From Multifurca ochricompacta (Eukaryota; Basidiomycota; Agaricomycetes; Russulales; Russulaceae): a stretch of DNA of 64,000 bases. A program made the translations under genes and the position numbers. The notes under the pieces are model-generated. The model was not told the origin of the DNA. It searched no databases and saw only the letters and a list, made by a program, of their open reading frames with translations. This document shows, one piece after another, positions 23,372 through 34,639 of the stretch. The stretch spans positions 50,366 to 114,365 of the forward strand of contig WTXG01000119.1 in NCBI GenBank assembly GCA_022496185.1. Direction: 5' to 3'. How positions within the stretch are numbered: the first letter of the stretch is position 1; every line of letters starts with the position of its first letter.

Positions 23372-24253
23372 CCATATGTCTTGGGCCTTTTCTTCCTTGG
23401 TTTGTTTATCTGCAGCAGGTGGGTTATTCTGGGCAGGTGTTGTCGTTGCTTCTGTGACCCAAGCTCCCTTCTTTGGACAATCTCAGGACATATGTCCCTG
23501 CGCTTTACAGCAGAAGCATCACCCTTCCTTCATCAGTGTCTGTCATTCATCCTTGGTGAGTGTGGCTCTTGCCTGCATTCTGTCTGCAGAGGTATCCATT
23601 ACATTGGGATCCCTTTGAGTAGTATGCGGAGGTTTGACTCCAAACACAGCCTTCCACTGATCTCTGGTTTTTCCCTTTTTCATATCAACTCTGAAACATG
23701 TCTGGAAGTCAAGATAGTCTTGCTGCTGTCTACAAGCAGCATTGACCCATCCATCCCTGCCTCTTTGTCTGTATCATATCCTGCTCTATTGGCCAGGTTC
23801 CTGAACTTTGCAATGTATGCATCCAGATCTCCCTTCTCCATTTTCAGGGACTTCAATTCTCAAGCAGCCTTCTGCTTGGCTTGCCTGTCTGTGAACACAT
23901 CTTTGAACCACTGGGCGATTGTTTCCCAGAGGCCTTCACTAGTGGTATGATGTCCACTTTCAACTTGTTCATTCAGCCACTCCAGCTGCTCCATGGTCCA
24001 GTCATCCACCATGTCTCCTTGGATTAGGGAGAGGAACAAATTGGTGCATTGGAATGGGTTGATTATTTGTGGAACATTGTGATTGAAGTTTTTAAATGTT
24101 GTAAACTCCAACATGAACTTTTTGCTTTGTGATTGATCCCCAGTGAATGTCTGAGGCAGCACCCCCAATAGATGCCCCAAAGGGGGAGGGATGTTCAGTG
24201 GTGCAGCTACTGGAGCTGCTGGGGCAGGGTCTGGGAGCTGGGCAGCAATGGTT
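23372..24253 (-). pseudogene. gypsy-D gag, middle and C-terminal part
   Basis: Continues the gypsy-D reading interrupted at 14682. It contains the capsid core (K-K-F-M-L-E-F-T-T-F-K-N-F-N-H) and a zinc knuckle (about 23520-23480). It has lost about 100 N-terminal residues and the 5' LTR where it meets the copia-1 LTR at 24254. Frameshifts and stops are present. Confidence 0.8.
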
Positions 24254-24402
24254 TGTTGAACACAGGATGTGTTCGGTGATGCTTCAGGCATCAGGAGATT
24301 AGATTAGCTACTTTGTGGACTAGATTAGATATCAGAGTTTCAGACTATTTACCATATCATTATTACTTTCTTTCTCACATTCTGCAGTAGCTGACTGATG
24401 TA

Positions 24403-26012
24403 CAGTAGCCCACAAAACCGTTCCAATGTTTGGCCACCCTGAAGAGATTGACCTACCACACAATGAGAATAATTTCCAAACTTAGTAGAAATTAGTAGAT
24501 GATAGTGTAGCATCTAAGCGTCAATTAGAGCCTATAATAATGTCAATTGGATCAGTGGTTCATGATATATAAAATGTTTTGTGAGGCATTATCATTGGAA
24601 CAGTTTTGTGGCCAACATGTGAGATGACAAAACCGGTATCTGGTGGTCATGGGAATGCATTGACAGTCATGTGACAATGTTTAATAAGTTGAACACACAC
24701 CAAATAATCATCAAGAACACTTGCTTCTTACCATGCATGCCCTCTCTGCTGCCAAAAGGACTCACATCATCTCCCTCCTCACTTCAGGCAAATCTGCCCA
24801 TGAAGTGTCAACTATGACTGGCCATGGCACTATTATCATCTCAAGATGGGTCATAAATACTGCCCTTACCATCCCAAGTCAAATGGAGGGAGACCAAGGA
24901 AGCTGACAGAGAGAAATGCTCAGCATGCTGTTTGCCTTATCTCCTCTGGCAGGGCAGACACAGATGTGGAAGTGACTAGAGCACTTCAGAAGTTGTTAAT
25001 GGGTTCCTCTATCAACATAATATGCCCATCCATCCTCCCATCAAGTTTTCAAGCCATAACTGGCCCCTCCCATATCATACACCCCCATTCCATCATACAG
25101 TAACCCACAAAACCATTCCAATGTTTAACCATCCTGAAGAGATTGACCAACCACACCATAGGAATAATTTCCAAAATTAGTAGAAATTGGTAGATGATAT
25201 TGTATCATCTAAGTGTCACTTAGAGCCTATACTGATGTCAATTGGGTCAGTGGTTCATGATATATAAAATGTTTTGTGTAGCAATGTCATTGGATTGGTT
25301 TTGTGGCCTATTGCACTTATGATGGAATGGGGGTGTATGATATGGGAGGGGCCAGTTATGGCTTGAAAACTTGATGGGAGGATGGATGGGCATATTATGT
25401 TGATAGAGGAACCCATTAACAACTTCTGAAGTGCTCTAGTCACTTCCACATCTGTGTCTGCCCTGCCAGAGGAGATAAGGCAAACAGCATGCTGAGCATT
25501 TCTCTCTGTCAGCTTCCTTGGTCTCCCTCCATTTGACTTGGGATGGTAAGGGCAGTATTTATGACCCATCTTGAGATGATAATAGTGCCATGGCCAGTCA
25601 TAGTTGACACTTCATGGGCAGATTTGCCTGAAGTGAGGAGGGAGATGATGTGAGTCCTTTTGGCAGCAGAGAGGGCATGCATGGTAAGAAGCAAGTGTTC
25701 TTGATGATTATTTGGTGTGTGTTCAACTTATTAAACATTGTCACATGACTGTCAATGCATTCCCATGACCACCAGATACCGGTTTTGTCATCTCACATGT
25801 TGGCCACAAAACTGTTCCAATGATAATGCCTCACAAAACATTTTATATATCATGAACCACTGATCCAATTGACATTATTATAGGCTCTAATTGACGCTTA
25901 GATGCTACACTATCATCTACTAATTTCTACTAAGTTTGGAAATTATTCTCATTGTGTGGTAGGTCAATCTCTTCAGGGTGGCCAAACATTGGAACGGTTT
26001 TGTGGGCTACTG
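24403..26012. mobile_element. palindromic Tc1-derived composite, copy 1
   Basis: Two 693-bp arms (24403-25095 and 25320-26012) are inverted repeats of one another around a 224-bp centre. Each arm has an outer TIR of about 210 bp beginning CAGTAGCCCACAAAACCG plus the 5' part of a Tc1-like transposase gene. The centre (25098 onward) is a diverged third TIR beginning CAGTAACCCAC, next to an internal TA. There is no DDE catalytic domain, so the element is non-autonomous. Copy 2 at 42445-44053 has the same structure with the centre in the opposite direction. Confidence 0.88.
24721..25095 (+). pseudogene. Tc1-like transposase, DNA-binding half (mirrored at 25320-25694)
   Basis: Encodes only the paired-type helix-turn-helix region of a Tc1/mariner transposase. 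The first helix block (L-S-A-A-K-R-T-H-I-I-S-L-L-T-S-G-K-S-A-H) is followed, after a frameshift near 24850, by the typical G-R-P-R-K-L-T-E-R-N hinge and the second helix block. The sequence stops before any catalytic aspartate. An identical mirror copy is on the minus strand. It might act as a binding competitor if translated, but that is only inference. Confidence 0.75.
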
Positions 26013-26379
26013 TACCTTACTAATGATGTACAAGCATGTGATTCCTTATTGGCCAATGGCCTTTATCCTCTTGTTTATTGTTTGGACTTTGTCTGGCACT
26101 TGTGGACTTATTCCCAGTGCACAGACCATCCCTTGGAAATGTATATAAGGGTGTCTGTTTCATCTCTTACACTTCAGAGTTGTCTTCTCCTCTGAAGTGT
26201 AAGTCCCTTCTGTTCTACTTACTACCTTACCATTGACTAACCATCTCATGTAGATAACTTGTCTTTCTAGGTGTGTAGTATAGTAATAGAGTTGTCTTCT
26301 CCTCTGAAGTATAACTTGTCTTTTAGCTTTACTTGCTAACACTCACAGTCAGTATGCTGTGCCTCATGCCTGTTTCACA

Positions 26380-27035
26380 GGTTATGGGCCCTGGCAATGC
26401 TTTACTGACCTGTCACCTCTTTTCTTTGATCAGTCCAACCTTTTCTTCAAAGCTCACCAGCTTCAAGACCATCTTCCCAATCAGTCTTCTTTGTGAGCTT
26501 CAATTCTATTTTTCTTGCCCTTAACTGTCCACAAGGTGGTGCACTTTATGTGCCCACCTTGATCTGTTTGGCTAGTCCCTCAGGGGATTCTTGCAAAAGG
26601 TGATGAGGGACCCTAAGTGGGTGAAACACCTTAATTTCCTCATGTGCACTCTAAGTAAATAGTATTCTTAGTTGTAGCTGGGTTTTTGTCCCATCCATAG
26701 TCTTAGTAGGCCACTTGCCCAGAAGGCTTGGGGCTATAGGTTCAGTCAATGCTTGGCTTGATCCGTAAGCCAGGTTTAGCAACCTGCAGGTAGAGTTTAG
26801 GGTCTAGAACAAGGCATGGGTAGTCACTCCCATGACGCTTGGGCTTGATACAAGTAGGCTTGAACTACTATAGTAGTTACACAGTAGCTAGAAGGTTTTG
26901 TCTCTGGGCAGAAGTACCCACTGCTGTCATTGGGGGTCCGCCCCAACCAGAGGAAACCTGACAGTCTACTATAGTCATGGCCCCAATCATCTAGGGCTTA
27001 ATCATGGACTCCACCACCAGCACTAGAGGAAGGGA
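26380..27035 (+). other. copia-1 leader fragment with PBS
   Basis: PBS GGTTATGGGCCCTGG at 26380-26394, then about 640 bp matching the leader at 2235-1580 in the opposite orientation. It ends abruptly at 27035, where gypsy-E begins; gag and pol are absent. Confidence 0.8.
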
Positions 27036-27250
27036 CTGACCTGGGCCACCATGATCACTGAAGTCCTGCAGCCAACTGCAATGGTACCCACAGCATCAAT
27101 AATAACTGGATCCACAAACATGTTTGTCCCCACATCCACATTTGACACTGTCACTTTCACCAACACTCTCTGAACCATGACTGATGAACAATGTCTTGCA
27201 CTCCAAGGTCAATTTAATGGGGACAAGGATTTTTATATTGCCTGAATGGT

Positions 27251-30200
27251 ATGGCCTACATTCAGGCACTAGTCTTGCAACATGTATATAGATCCCCGCT
27301 GAAAGCAATGAAGATCTCTGTCCCTGTACATGGTGTGAAGAAAGAGGCCAGCATAGAAGCACTTGTTGATAGTGGTGCCATGGAAAACTTCATAAGTTAC
27401 CAAATGGTTATCAAACATAGACTCCCCACAAAACAATTAACCATCCCAAAACAATTACAGAATGCAGATGGCTCTCCAAACACAACCCATGACATCTGAC
27501 AATGTGTCAATCTCATTGTTACTACAGATAACAAAATGCAACAACATCAGTTCTATATTGCATCTATTGGAACCAACGATATGATCTTGGGGTATCCATG
27601 GTTTGCGGCTAATAATCCAAATATAGATTGGTCGCAAGGATGTTTACAAGAATCAATCACATTTCAAGTACCACATGAACAGATCAAACACATGAATATT
27701 GCACAAGAACTAGCAATCAAAGCAAAAGATACAACCAAATGGACATGGGACCAAGTAGTACCCAAGAATATCATTGCCACCAGAAGGTCTTCAGTGACCA
27801 GGAAGCCCAACATTTTCCCACAGAATGACCCTGGGATCACAAGATTGAACTAAAACCAGACACACCCACAACATTAGATTGCAAGATCTACCCACTTGGT
27901 CCAGGTGAACAGGATGCATTAAACAAATTCCTCGAAGAACACCTACAGAAGGGTTACATCACTGAATCAAAGTCACCCTATGCATCCCCATTTTTCTTCA
28001 TTAAAAAGAAGGACAGGAAGTTATGCCCAGTCCAAGATTATCGCAAGCTCAACAACTGGACCATTCGCAACACCTATCCACTTCCCCTTATTCCAGAACT
28101 TATTGATCATGTAAGAGGAAGTACACTATTCACTAAGATGGATGTCTGGTGGGGTTACAACAATGTCTGCATCATCCTGGAGGATTGATGGAAAGCCGCA
28201 TTCAAGACAAATTGTGGACTCTATGAACCTAATGTTATGTTTTTGGCTTAACTAATTCCCCTGCAACCTTCCAAACAATGATGAACACTGAATTCTGTGA
28301 AGAACTCAATGAACATGATGCCTTGGGAAAAGCCTGGTTTACCATATATATGGATGATATTCTAATTCACACTGATCATGATCTCACCAACCACCACTCC
28401 AAAGTCCATCATGTCTTGGATAAGCTCAATAAATTGGATCTCTATCTCAAGCTCAAAAAATGCACATTTGAACAAACACGAATAGAATACCTTGGTCTGA
28501 TCCTCAAAGGAAACCAGGTGCATATGGATCCAGTAAAAGTAGAAGGAGTTGCATCCTGGAGTATCCCCAAAACAGTCAAAGAAATCTGCTCATTCTTAGG
28601 CTTCTGTCAATTCTACCAACAGTTCATTCAGGGCTTCAGTAAAATAGCAGCCCCTTTAAATGCCCTTACAAGCACAAAGAATCCATGGCAGTGGACTGCA
28701 ACAGAACAGAATGCATTTGACACCCTCAAACAATGCATCACCTCCCAACCCATCCTAGCACAACCAGATTTCACAAAACCTTTCATAGTTGACACAGATG
28801 CCTCAGGATACACTATTGGCACTACTCTCAGTCAGAAAGATCTAAACAACCACATACATCCCATCACATATCTATTGAAAACACTAGATGTCACACAATG
28901 TAACTGGGACATCTATGATCAAGAACTCTTTGCAGTTATGATGGCATTCTGAATTTGGCATCAATATCTCCTAGGAGCCCAACACAAGGTTCAAGTACAT
29001 ACAGACCATAACAATCTCCAATACTTCAAAGAACCTCAGAAACTGAATTGACACCAAGCACACTGGCTCCAGGAATTAGCTGATTTTGATTTCACCTTAG
29101 AACATGTCCCTGGGAAATTACACACAGTAGCTGATATGCTGTCACAATGACCTGATGTGGAACAAGGAATAAATGATAACAACACAGTCACCATGCTACC
29201 TGCCACACTATTTGCTAAAGTGATGCACACAGCCAAGCTCCTGTTCCCCCAACTTCTATCAGAACAGCATAGAATCTTACAGCAACATCATGATCATGTC
29301 CTTGCAGGACACCTGGGTATCAATAAGACTACTAGGAAAATCCAACAAGATTACGAAGGTCTGGGCCTATGTGAATTCATACAAGAGTATGTATGTGGTT
29401 GCGTGAAATGTCAGGAAATAAACCAAAACTGTCAAAGAAAGTGCCACTCTATCCAATCAATGTCCTGGCGTCTGCCAGACTATTCCAATTTGTTGCCATG
29501 GATCTCATCACAGATCTCCCTCTGGCAGGACAATATGACACGGTACTTATGATTGTTGATCAAGGCTGCTCTAAAGCAGCTAAATTCATCCCCTGCTCCA
29601 AAGACATTACAGGTGAAGGGGTGGCGACATTATACTATCAACACATATTTCCAATCTTTGGTCTCCTGCAACAGATCATTTCAGATCCCAATCCATGCTC
29701 CACTTCTCACTTCTCACACACGCTTGCTAAGACCCTCCACATTCAACAAAACCTATCTACAGCTTTTCATCCTCAAACTGATGGTGCTAGTGAATGAATG
29801 AACTTGTGGCTCAAACAGTATCTCTGTCTTTGGCTTGGAGACGATCAACATCGCTGGCCTGAATACCTTCTGCTAGCTGAATATGTACATAATTCCTGGA
29901 CACACAATCGCACTAAATTGTCACCACACGCCCTACTTCATGGCATCTCCCTTGATTGGAAAGCCCAACTCATGGAAACAGGTGTTCCCTGTCTAGACAA
30001 CTGCTTATGGAGCCTTCATGTTGCTCATACGCACACCAAAAATGTGCTTCAATCACCAATAGACTTACCCAGCCAACCAAGCCTTGAAGTTGGCACTCAG
30101 GTATGGCTTGAGGGCAAACATCTCAAGACATATTTTCCCTCTGCCAAACTAGCCCCCCAGCATTACAGCCCTTTTACAATCTCAGGCCATATCTCTCCTG

Positions 30201-30532
30201 TGGTCTATCACCTATCTTTGCCTCCCCACATGAAAATACATGATGTCTTCCACATAGATTTGCTCACCCCTTATCTAGAAACACCAGCACATGGTCCAAA
30301 TTACCTGAGACCACCACCTGACATCATCAACACTGAGGAGGAATATGAGGTGGAGGCAATATTGAACCACCGACATTATGGATGCTCCAAAGTACTCCAA
30401 TATCTGGTTAGCTGGAAAGGATATCCCACAAGTGACAATTCATGGGTAAATGCACATGACTGCCATGCCCCTGACCTAGTAAAACGATACAACACCCTGC
30501 TATCTAGGTGCCAGGGTCAGCACCACCCTTGA
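27251..30532 (+). pseudogene. gypsy-E pol
   Basis: Protease with L-V-D-S-G-A-M-E-N-F-I-S (about 27365), where the usual T after A is M. Reverse transcriptase spans about 27870-28600 with Y-M-D-D-I-L-I-H (28348). RNase H follows with V-D-T-D-A-S (about 28790). The integrase zinc finger has H-x-x-H...C-V-K-C (29290-29410), then the integrase core (M-D-L-I-T-D-L-P). The chromodomain lies at about 30350-30480 (Y-L-V-S-W-K-G-Y-P-T-S-D-N-S-W). TGA stops are visible at 28187, 28950, 29049, 29148 and 29796, plus frameshifts. A short stretch upstream (27040-27240) may be the end of gag. Confidence 0.87.
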
Positions 30533-30685
30533 GAAGGGGGTAATTTCACCTTTTCCTTCCCTTTTATTTTCCTACCAAAATCAGAACTACCTTCCTACTA
30601 CCCCCACATTCCTATCACTCTGGCACACTCAAAACAAACAACTCACATCTCCCAGCCTAGGCAACTCATTAGACAATCCCCCAGA

Positions 30686-31800
30686 ATGTCCACCTCTCGC
30701 CATTCACCCATCCCCATCATTAACCCTGACATCTTTGAAGCCACCCAAGCAGCAATCCAAGATGCAGCAACAAAAGCAGCACTACAACGACCACTGGATG
30801 CCCCATCCATTCCCCCCACTCCAGTACCATCACCAGCCCACTCCCCTCCACCCTCTCCTGCTCCCTTCACCATGACAAATGACCCTACCATAAATATCAC
30901 TCAGGCAATAACACTAACTACACAAAACCAGACCTTAGACCAAGAAATTCGCTCCAGAGCCTTAGCCTTACTTCAGGATGCCAGAGCACAACTAGGGCTT
31001 CTGTTCCTCCTCCACCTGATGACCCCACATTCATCTATTGCCCAGTGTCGCCTGACCTAGACCCACTTCCAGCAGAGGAGATCATAAATCAAACACAAAG
31101 AGAAATAGAGGAAGGTAATGAACTTACTGACCTATATGACCCTCCTGGCCCCCCTTTCCAACGCAATCACCCACATGCTCCAAACTACCTGGTTCACTCT
31201 ATCACTGATTCTGCTGGCCATGCTGCAAATGCTTGCTGGGTGGCTTATGAATATGACAAGGAAGCACCCCAAATTGCTGTTACTATGGGTGCCTATCAAC
31301 CAGTGACATACCTTCCACTGCATGTACAACCATCCTATCACTTTGATCATGGCCCCAATCCAGTCCTCTCCCATTTCCAGCAATGCCTGTTTGATGACAA
31401 TCAGACCTTTACCTCCTTTGTTGACATTGCCCTAGATGACATGAATGACCTGGGAGCCTGGGCTGAAGTCTCCTGCTTTCGACATGCTACCAGATACCTG
31501 GAAGAAGCCCAGTATATGGCAGCACACTGGCATCACCAAGTGGATAGAAGTAGTGAACACATGCGATCTGTGGTACATGCCCTATCTTGTGGTGATGTTT
31601 ATCATCATCTCTTCCCTCACCTCACATATGCCTATGCTCCAGACCAACACATAAGCCCCTCTCATGCTATCAGACATGCCCCCCACCCAGAGTTATGTGC
31701 CATCCTAGGAGCTGGAGGACCAGGGAGTAGCCAGTTACCCAGCCACCCTCATCAACATCATCCACCCCCTCGTGTCATCGACCTGTCTATGGATGACTAA
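30686..31800 (+). pseudogene. gypsy-E 3' ORF, unknown function
   Basis: Follows pol after about 150 nt and precedes the purine tract. Two frames (30686-31060 and 31045-31800) are evidently one gene of about 370 codons broken by one frameshift near 31010. The N-terminal part is alanine-rich, then proline/serine-rich. The C-terminal 251 residues are free of stops, rich in histidine and tyrosine, and end D-L-S-M-D-D. It has no zinc knuckles and I recognise no domain. It holds the same position as the third ORF of A-D but shows at most a faint resemblance (G-A-Y-Q-P-V-T-Y-L-P against G-P-V-Y-G-A-P-V-Y-L-E). Confidence 0.65.
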
Positions 31801-31850
31801 CAAGGCTGCTTGGGTTGCTTGAGGACAAGCAAAGCCTACAAGAGGAGTGA

Positions 31851-32481
31851 TGTGATGATTTTCTCTTTCTTTTTGCATTATTCTTTCCTTCCTTTTTTCT
31901 ATACTCTAACCACTTAGCTGATTATCAGTCAAGCACCAATGCTAACTGATAGCAGAGGGTTCAACCCCTCTTACATGAGGTCTAGCCCTACCTTATCTTT
32001 CATATGATGCAAGTGTACTTATCTATGATATCACTGTGACACAGTTATGACTTCATTCAGTACATACTTGTATTTACCACTGGCTAGACCCCTTCCTAAA
32101 CAGCACTACAACCATGTATTTAAGCCCACTAAACTCTAGGGAACAGACCTTAAGTCTGTTCTCCTGTGTTCAATACAGGTGTTCAGAGCTCACTGTGAAT
32201 CCCCTTGAGTTCTCTAAGTTGCAACTTAGAGAATCTTCGAACCCCAGAGACTAGTGGCAGGACTTCACATCGCTGCTCAACTTCACCTCTCGTGTGTGCC
32301 CCTCTTGAGTCAGTGGGCTTGGATGTCATCTTGATCATTACCTTGATCCAGATAACTTGACTGGTCTTGACTGTTGTCTTGACCTTGATTTCTTCTGATC
32401 AGTCTTGATAGAAGAATTTGCTTTGGATCTCTTCAGATCCTGGATGACAACTTGACACAGTGCACACCTAGCTGTGACACA
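31851..32481 (+). repeat. gypsy-E 3' LTR
   Basis: Starts TGTGATGATTTTC directly after the purine tract ACAAGAGGAGTGA and ends TGTGACACA; about 631 bp. TATTTAAG is at 32117-32124, and 18 nt later the palindrome ACAGACCTTAAGTCTGT (32143-32159). It is related to solo LTR F. Confidence 0.8.
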
Positions 32482-32634
32482 CTGACCAGACTGGCCAGTT
32501 CGATCCATCTAGGATCTTGATTGCAGCAGAGGGTGGGAAAGTAAATGCAGGTGCCATGGTGCATGTAAGCAACAATTTCCAATCTGGGTAGAGGAGCTGT
32601 CAGACCCAGATTGTGAAGACTGATCAAGTCCCAA

Positions 32635-33161
32635 TGTCGCACACAGGTCCTTCCACATGTGTCGGTTCGGGTTTGGGTCAAGATCAGTCAAGGCAACAAG
32701 TCTGGATGTTGCATGTGAAGTCAGGGTATTCAGATAGCAAGGCAAGAGCCTTTGCTGGAGTCACTGGTGAGCCAAACCCTCTCAAGTCACATCTTGGAAG
32801 AGGGCTGAGGGGACTTCCTAAGGACCTTTGATTGGTACAAGGAGAACAGACTTGGTCTGTCCTTGGATTTATTGTAGTCCTTAAATACAATGTAGCTACT
32901 ATGAAGTCATAGTCTAGAGTCTTGTACAAATGATATCATAGTAGGTCACAATGGTCATGATATCATCTATGAGGTCATACTAAGGTCACAAGGTCTATGA
33001 CATCAACTATGAGATCATCAATCAGATGACATGGGAGTTGAATCCCTTGTCCAGACTATGGCCATCAGATAAGTGGATCTGATAAGGTGTACAGTGAAAG
33101 AAAGGGGCATAGCAGACAGAAAAAGAGAGAAAATGCGAAATACTAGCAAGAAAGTGTCACA
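32635..33161 (-). repeat. solo LTR related to the E/F families
   Basis: Read on the minus strand it starts TGTGACACTTTC and ends GTGCGACA; 527 bp. The target duplication is CCCAA (32630-32634 and 33162-33166). It has a TATTTAAGG box near 32885-32877, then ACAGACCAAGTCTGT (32860-32846). Confidence 0.8.
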
Positions 33162-33166
33162 CCCAA

Positions 33167-33798
33167 TGTATCCAACTGTATGCTCTGAACCACAAAGGGT
33201 CCAGTCCTGATTAGGGATTGCTCACACGTGCTTCAGCATCACCATGCTCCATTGCACAGCTCACATGAAGCCCGGTGAGGGGCCCAGTCTACACCGATCC
33301 ACTGGTTCCAGGGACCAGGGAATAGGACTACAAAAGAACAGAGGCTTGCCTTATTGGGAGATGCAAAAATGTGTGAATTACTGAGTAAGGAAGCTTGTGT
33401 ATGAAATTCAATCTTCTTCTGGATTAATTCAGTTATGGCCAGGGCCCATAACCTAATGAATGCAGCCTGAGGTTAGATAACCCAAACTACCTAGAATGGT
33501 AGTTGTAACTAGTACACATTAGCTACATAGGTAAAGATAAGATAACAAAATACTCACTTCAGTTATGATGGTCAGAACTGAAGTGAACTGTACAGTAAAA
33601 GCATCCTTTAAATACTGTAAATGAGTGTGCTTATAGTAACCAAGATTCAGAAGGATTGTGTCTAATCAAGTAAGGTATCAAACTATTCACAGGAAGGTGA
33701 AACGCAGTCTGCGTGCTACTGCACAACACACAACTTGCTTGTTAGTACCACACACTTAGTGATTGATCTGACCTGGCCATATTGATCCATTTCCGACA
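33167..33798 (-). repeat. copia-3 LTR and leader remnant
   Basis: The copia-type PBS (minus strand GGTTATGGGCCCTGG, 33453-33439) adjoins a probable LTR at 33454-33798 that begins TGTCGGAAATGG on the minus strand. The leader side extends left through 33167-33438 and probably 32482-32629. No coding sequence is recognised. The LTR differs clearly from copia-1 and copia-2. Confidence 0.55.
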
Positions 33799-34211
33799 CA
33801 GACTTTTTATGTTATCTTTATTACATTCTTTCTCACCTTACTCAGCTGATTAGTGATGGACTTAGTAATGTGCAGTAGAGCATGTGATTCTCCTTTGACC
33901 AATGGCTTTAGTCCCTCACTGTTTATTGTCCAGCACTTGTGGACTTATTCCCAGTGTGCACAGACCATCCCTTGTTGTATATAAGGGTGTCTGTTTCATC
34001 TCTTACACTTCAGAGTTCCTTCTATCTCTGAAGTGTAAGTCCCATCTACTTTACTCTCTACTTCCTTTAGACTAACGCTCTTTATAGTACTTGTCTTTTC
34101 TAGGTCAGTAGTGTAGTAATATAGAGTTCCTTCTATCTCTGAAGTTACTTGTCTTTTCTAGCTCAACTGCTACTAACCACAGTCAGTAACCAGCAGCATG
34201 ATTGTTCAACA
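33799..34211 (+). repeat. copia-2-type LTR, 5'-truncated
   Basis: Matches the reverse complement of 62086-62593 from the A-C-T-T-T-T-T-A-T-G-T segment onward. It has the TATATAAG box (about 33978) and the conserved hairpin at 34002-34039. It ends GTTCAACA with no PBS after it. Confidence 0.7.
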
Positions 34212-34639
34212 AGCAGTCCACAGGTATTCAATCTGTATGCCTTCTGTTTCTACAAGATGCCAACTGGAGGGGGAGGGGGCAGAGTGGAGGCAGATCTTGT
34301 CAAAGGTGAGGTTGATTCTTGTATGGTCTAAGCAAAAGGTGGAGAGGTAGTAGAGATAGGTCCAGTTGCCCAAACTGAAAAAGTGACTGGAACTGGACTG
34401 GACACAACCAAATGCAACTGGACCACCAGTTGTGGTTGCCCAGATTCTGTGACTTGTTGGTTGCCAGTTGCATGCTATTACAGAATATTGAAAGACTGAT
34501 AGAAAACTGGTTTAGACTGGTTGCAACTGGTCTATTTCCATATATGGCATAGCACAAAGTCCACAGCCATGGGAATACCTGACTTGTGGATCCAAGTCAT
34601 CTGGGGGAAATTCCCATGGGCTCCTAAACTGGAAAGAAA
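34212..34639. other. unassigned non-coding stretch with CCAGTTG/CAACTGG motifs
   Basis: No coding signal. From 34350 to 34530 the short motif CAACTGG or its complement recurs many times. It could be the 3' body of the SINE that follows, or an unrelated repeat. Confidence 0.35.

Larger units (their letters stand above)
2752..24253 (-). mobile_element. gypsy-D chromovirus, interrupted and truncated
   Basis: A minus-strand Ty3/gypsy element recoverable from three pieces: 24253-23372 (gag), 14682-10349 (end of gag, pol, most of the third ORF) and 2846-2752 (more of the third ORF). The intervening DNA is two younger insertions with clear target duplications: LTR F (TTAGC) and gypsy-A (TTTCA). Without them about 5.3 kb remain. 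Both LTRs are missing; each end stops at the outer end of a copia-1 LTR (2751 and 24254). It is strongly decayed, with many frameshifts and stops. It is the oldest recognisable layer in the left third of the window. Confidence 0.85.
24254..26379 (+). repeat. copia-1 LTR interrupted by a Tc1 palindrome
   Basis: LTR parts 24254-24402 and 26015-26379 join to 514 bp and match 2236-2751. The Tc1 composite sits at a TA duplicated on both sides (24401-24402 and 26013-26014). The LTR end TTTCACA is followed by the copia PBS at 26380. Confidence 0.88.
27036..32481 (+). mobile_element. gypsy-E chromovirus, 5'-truncated
   Basis: A Ty3/gypsy element only distantly related to A-D, lacking its 5' LTR and most of gag. 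It has protease, RT, RNase H, integrase, chromodomain, a separate 3' ORF, a purine tract and a 3' LTR. It is poor in CpG and has several TGA stops at former arginine codons, so it is old. Confidence 0.87.

Noticed and set aside
24403..26012. CRISPR or phage-like repeat array
   Set aside because: The repeats are two inverted arms with a Tc1 transposase fragment and TA target duplications, not short direct repeats with spacers.
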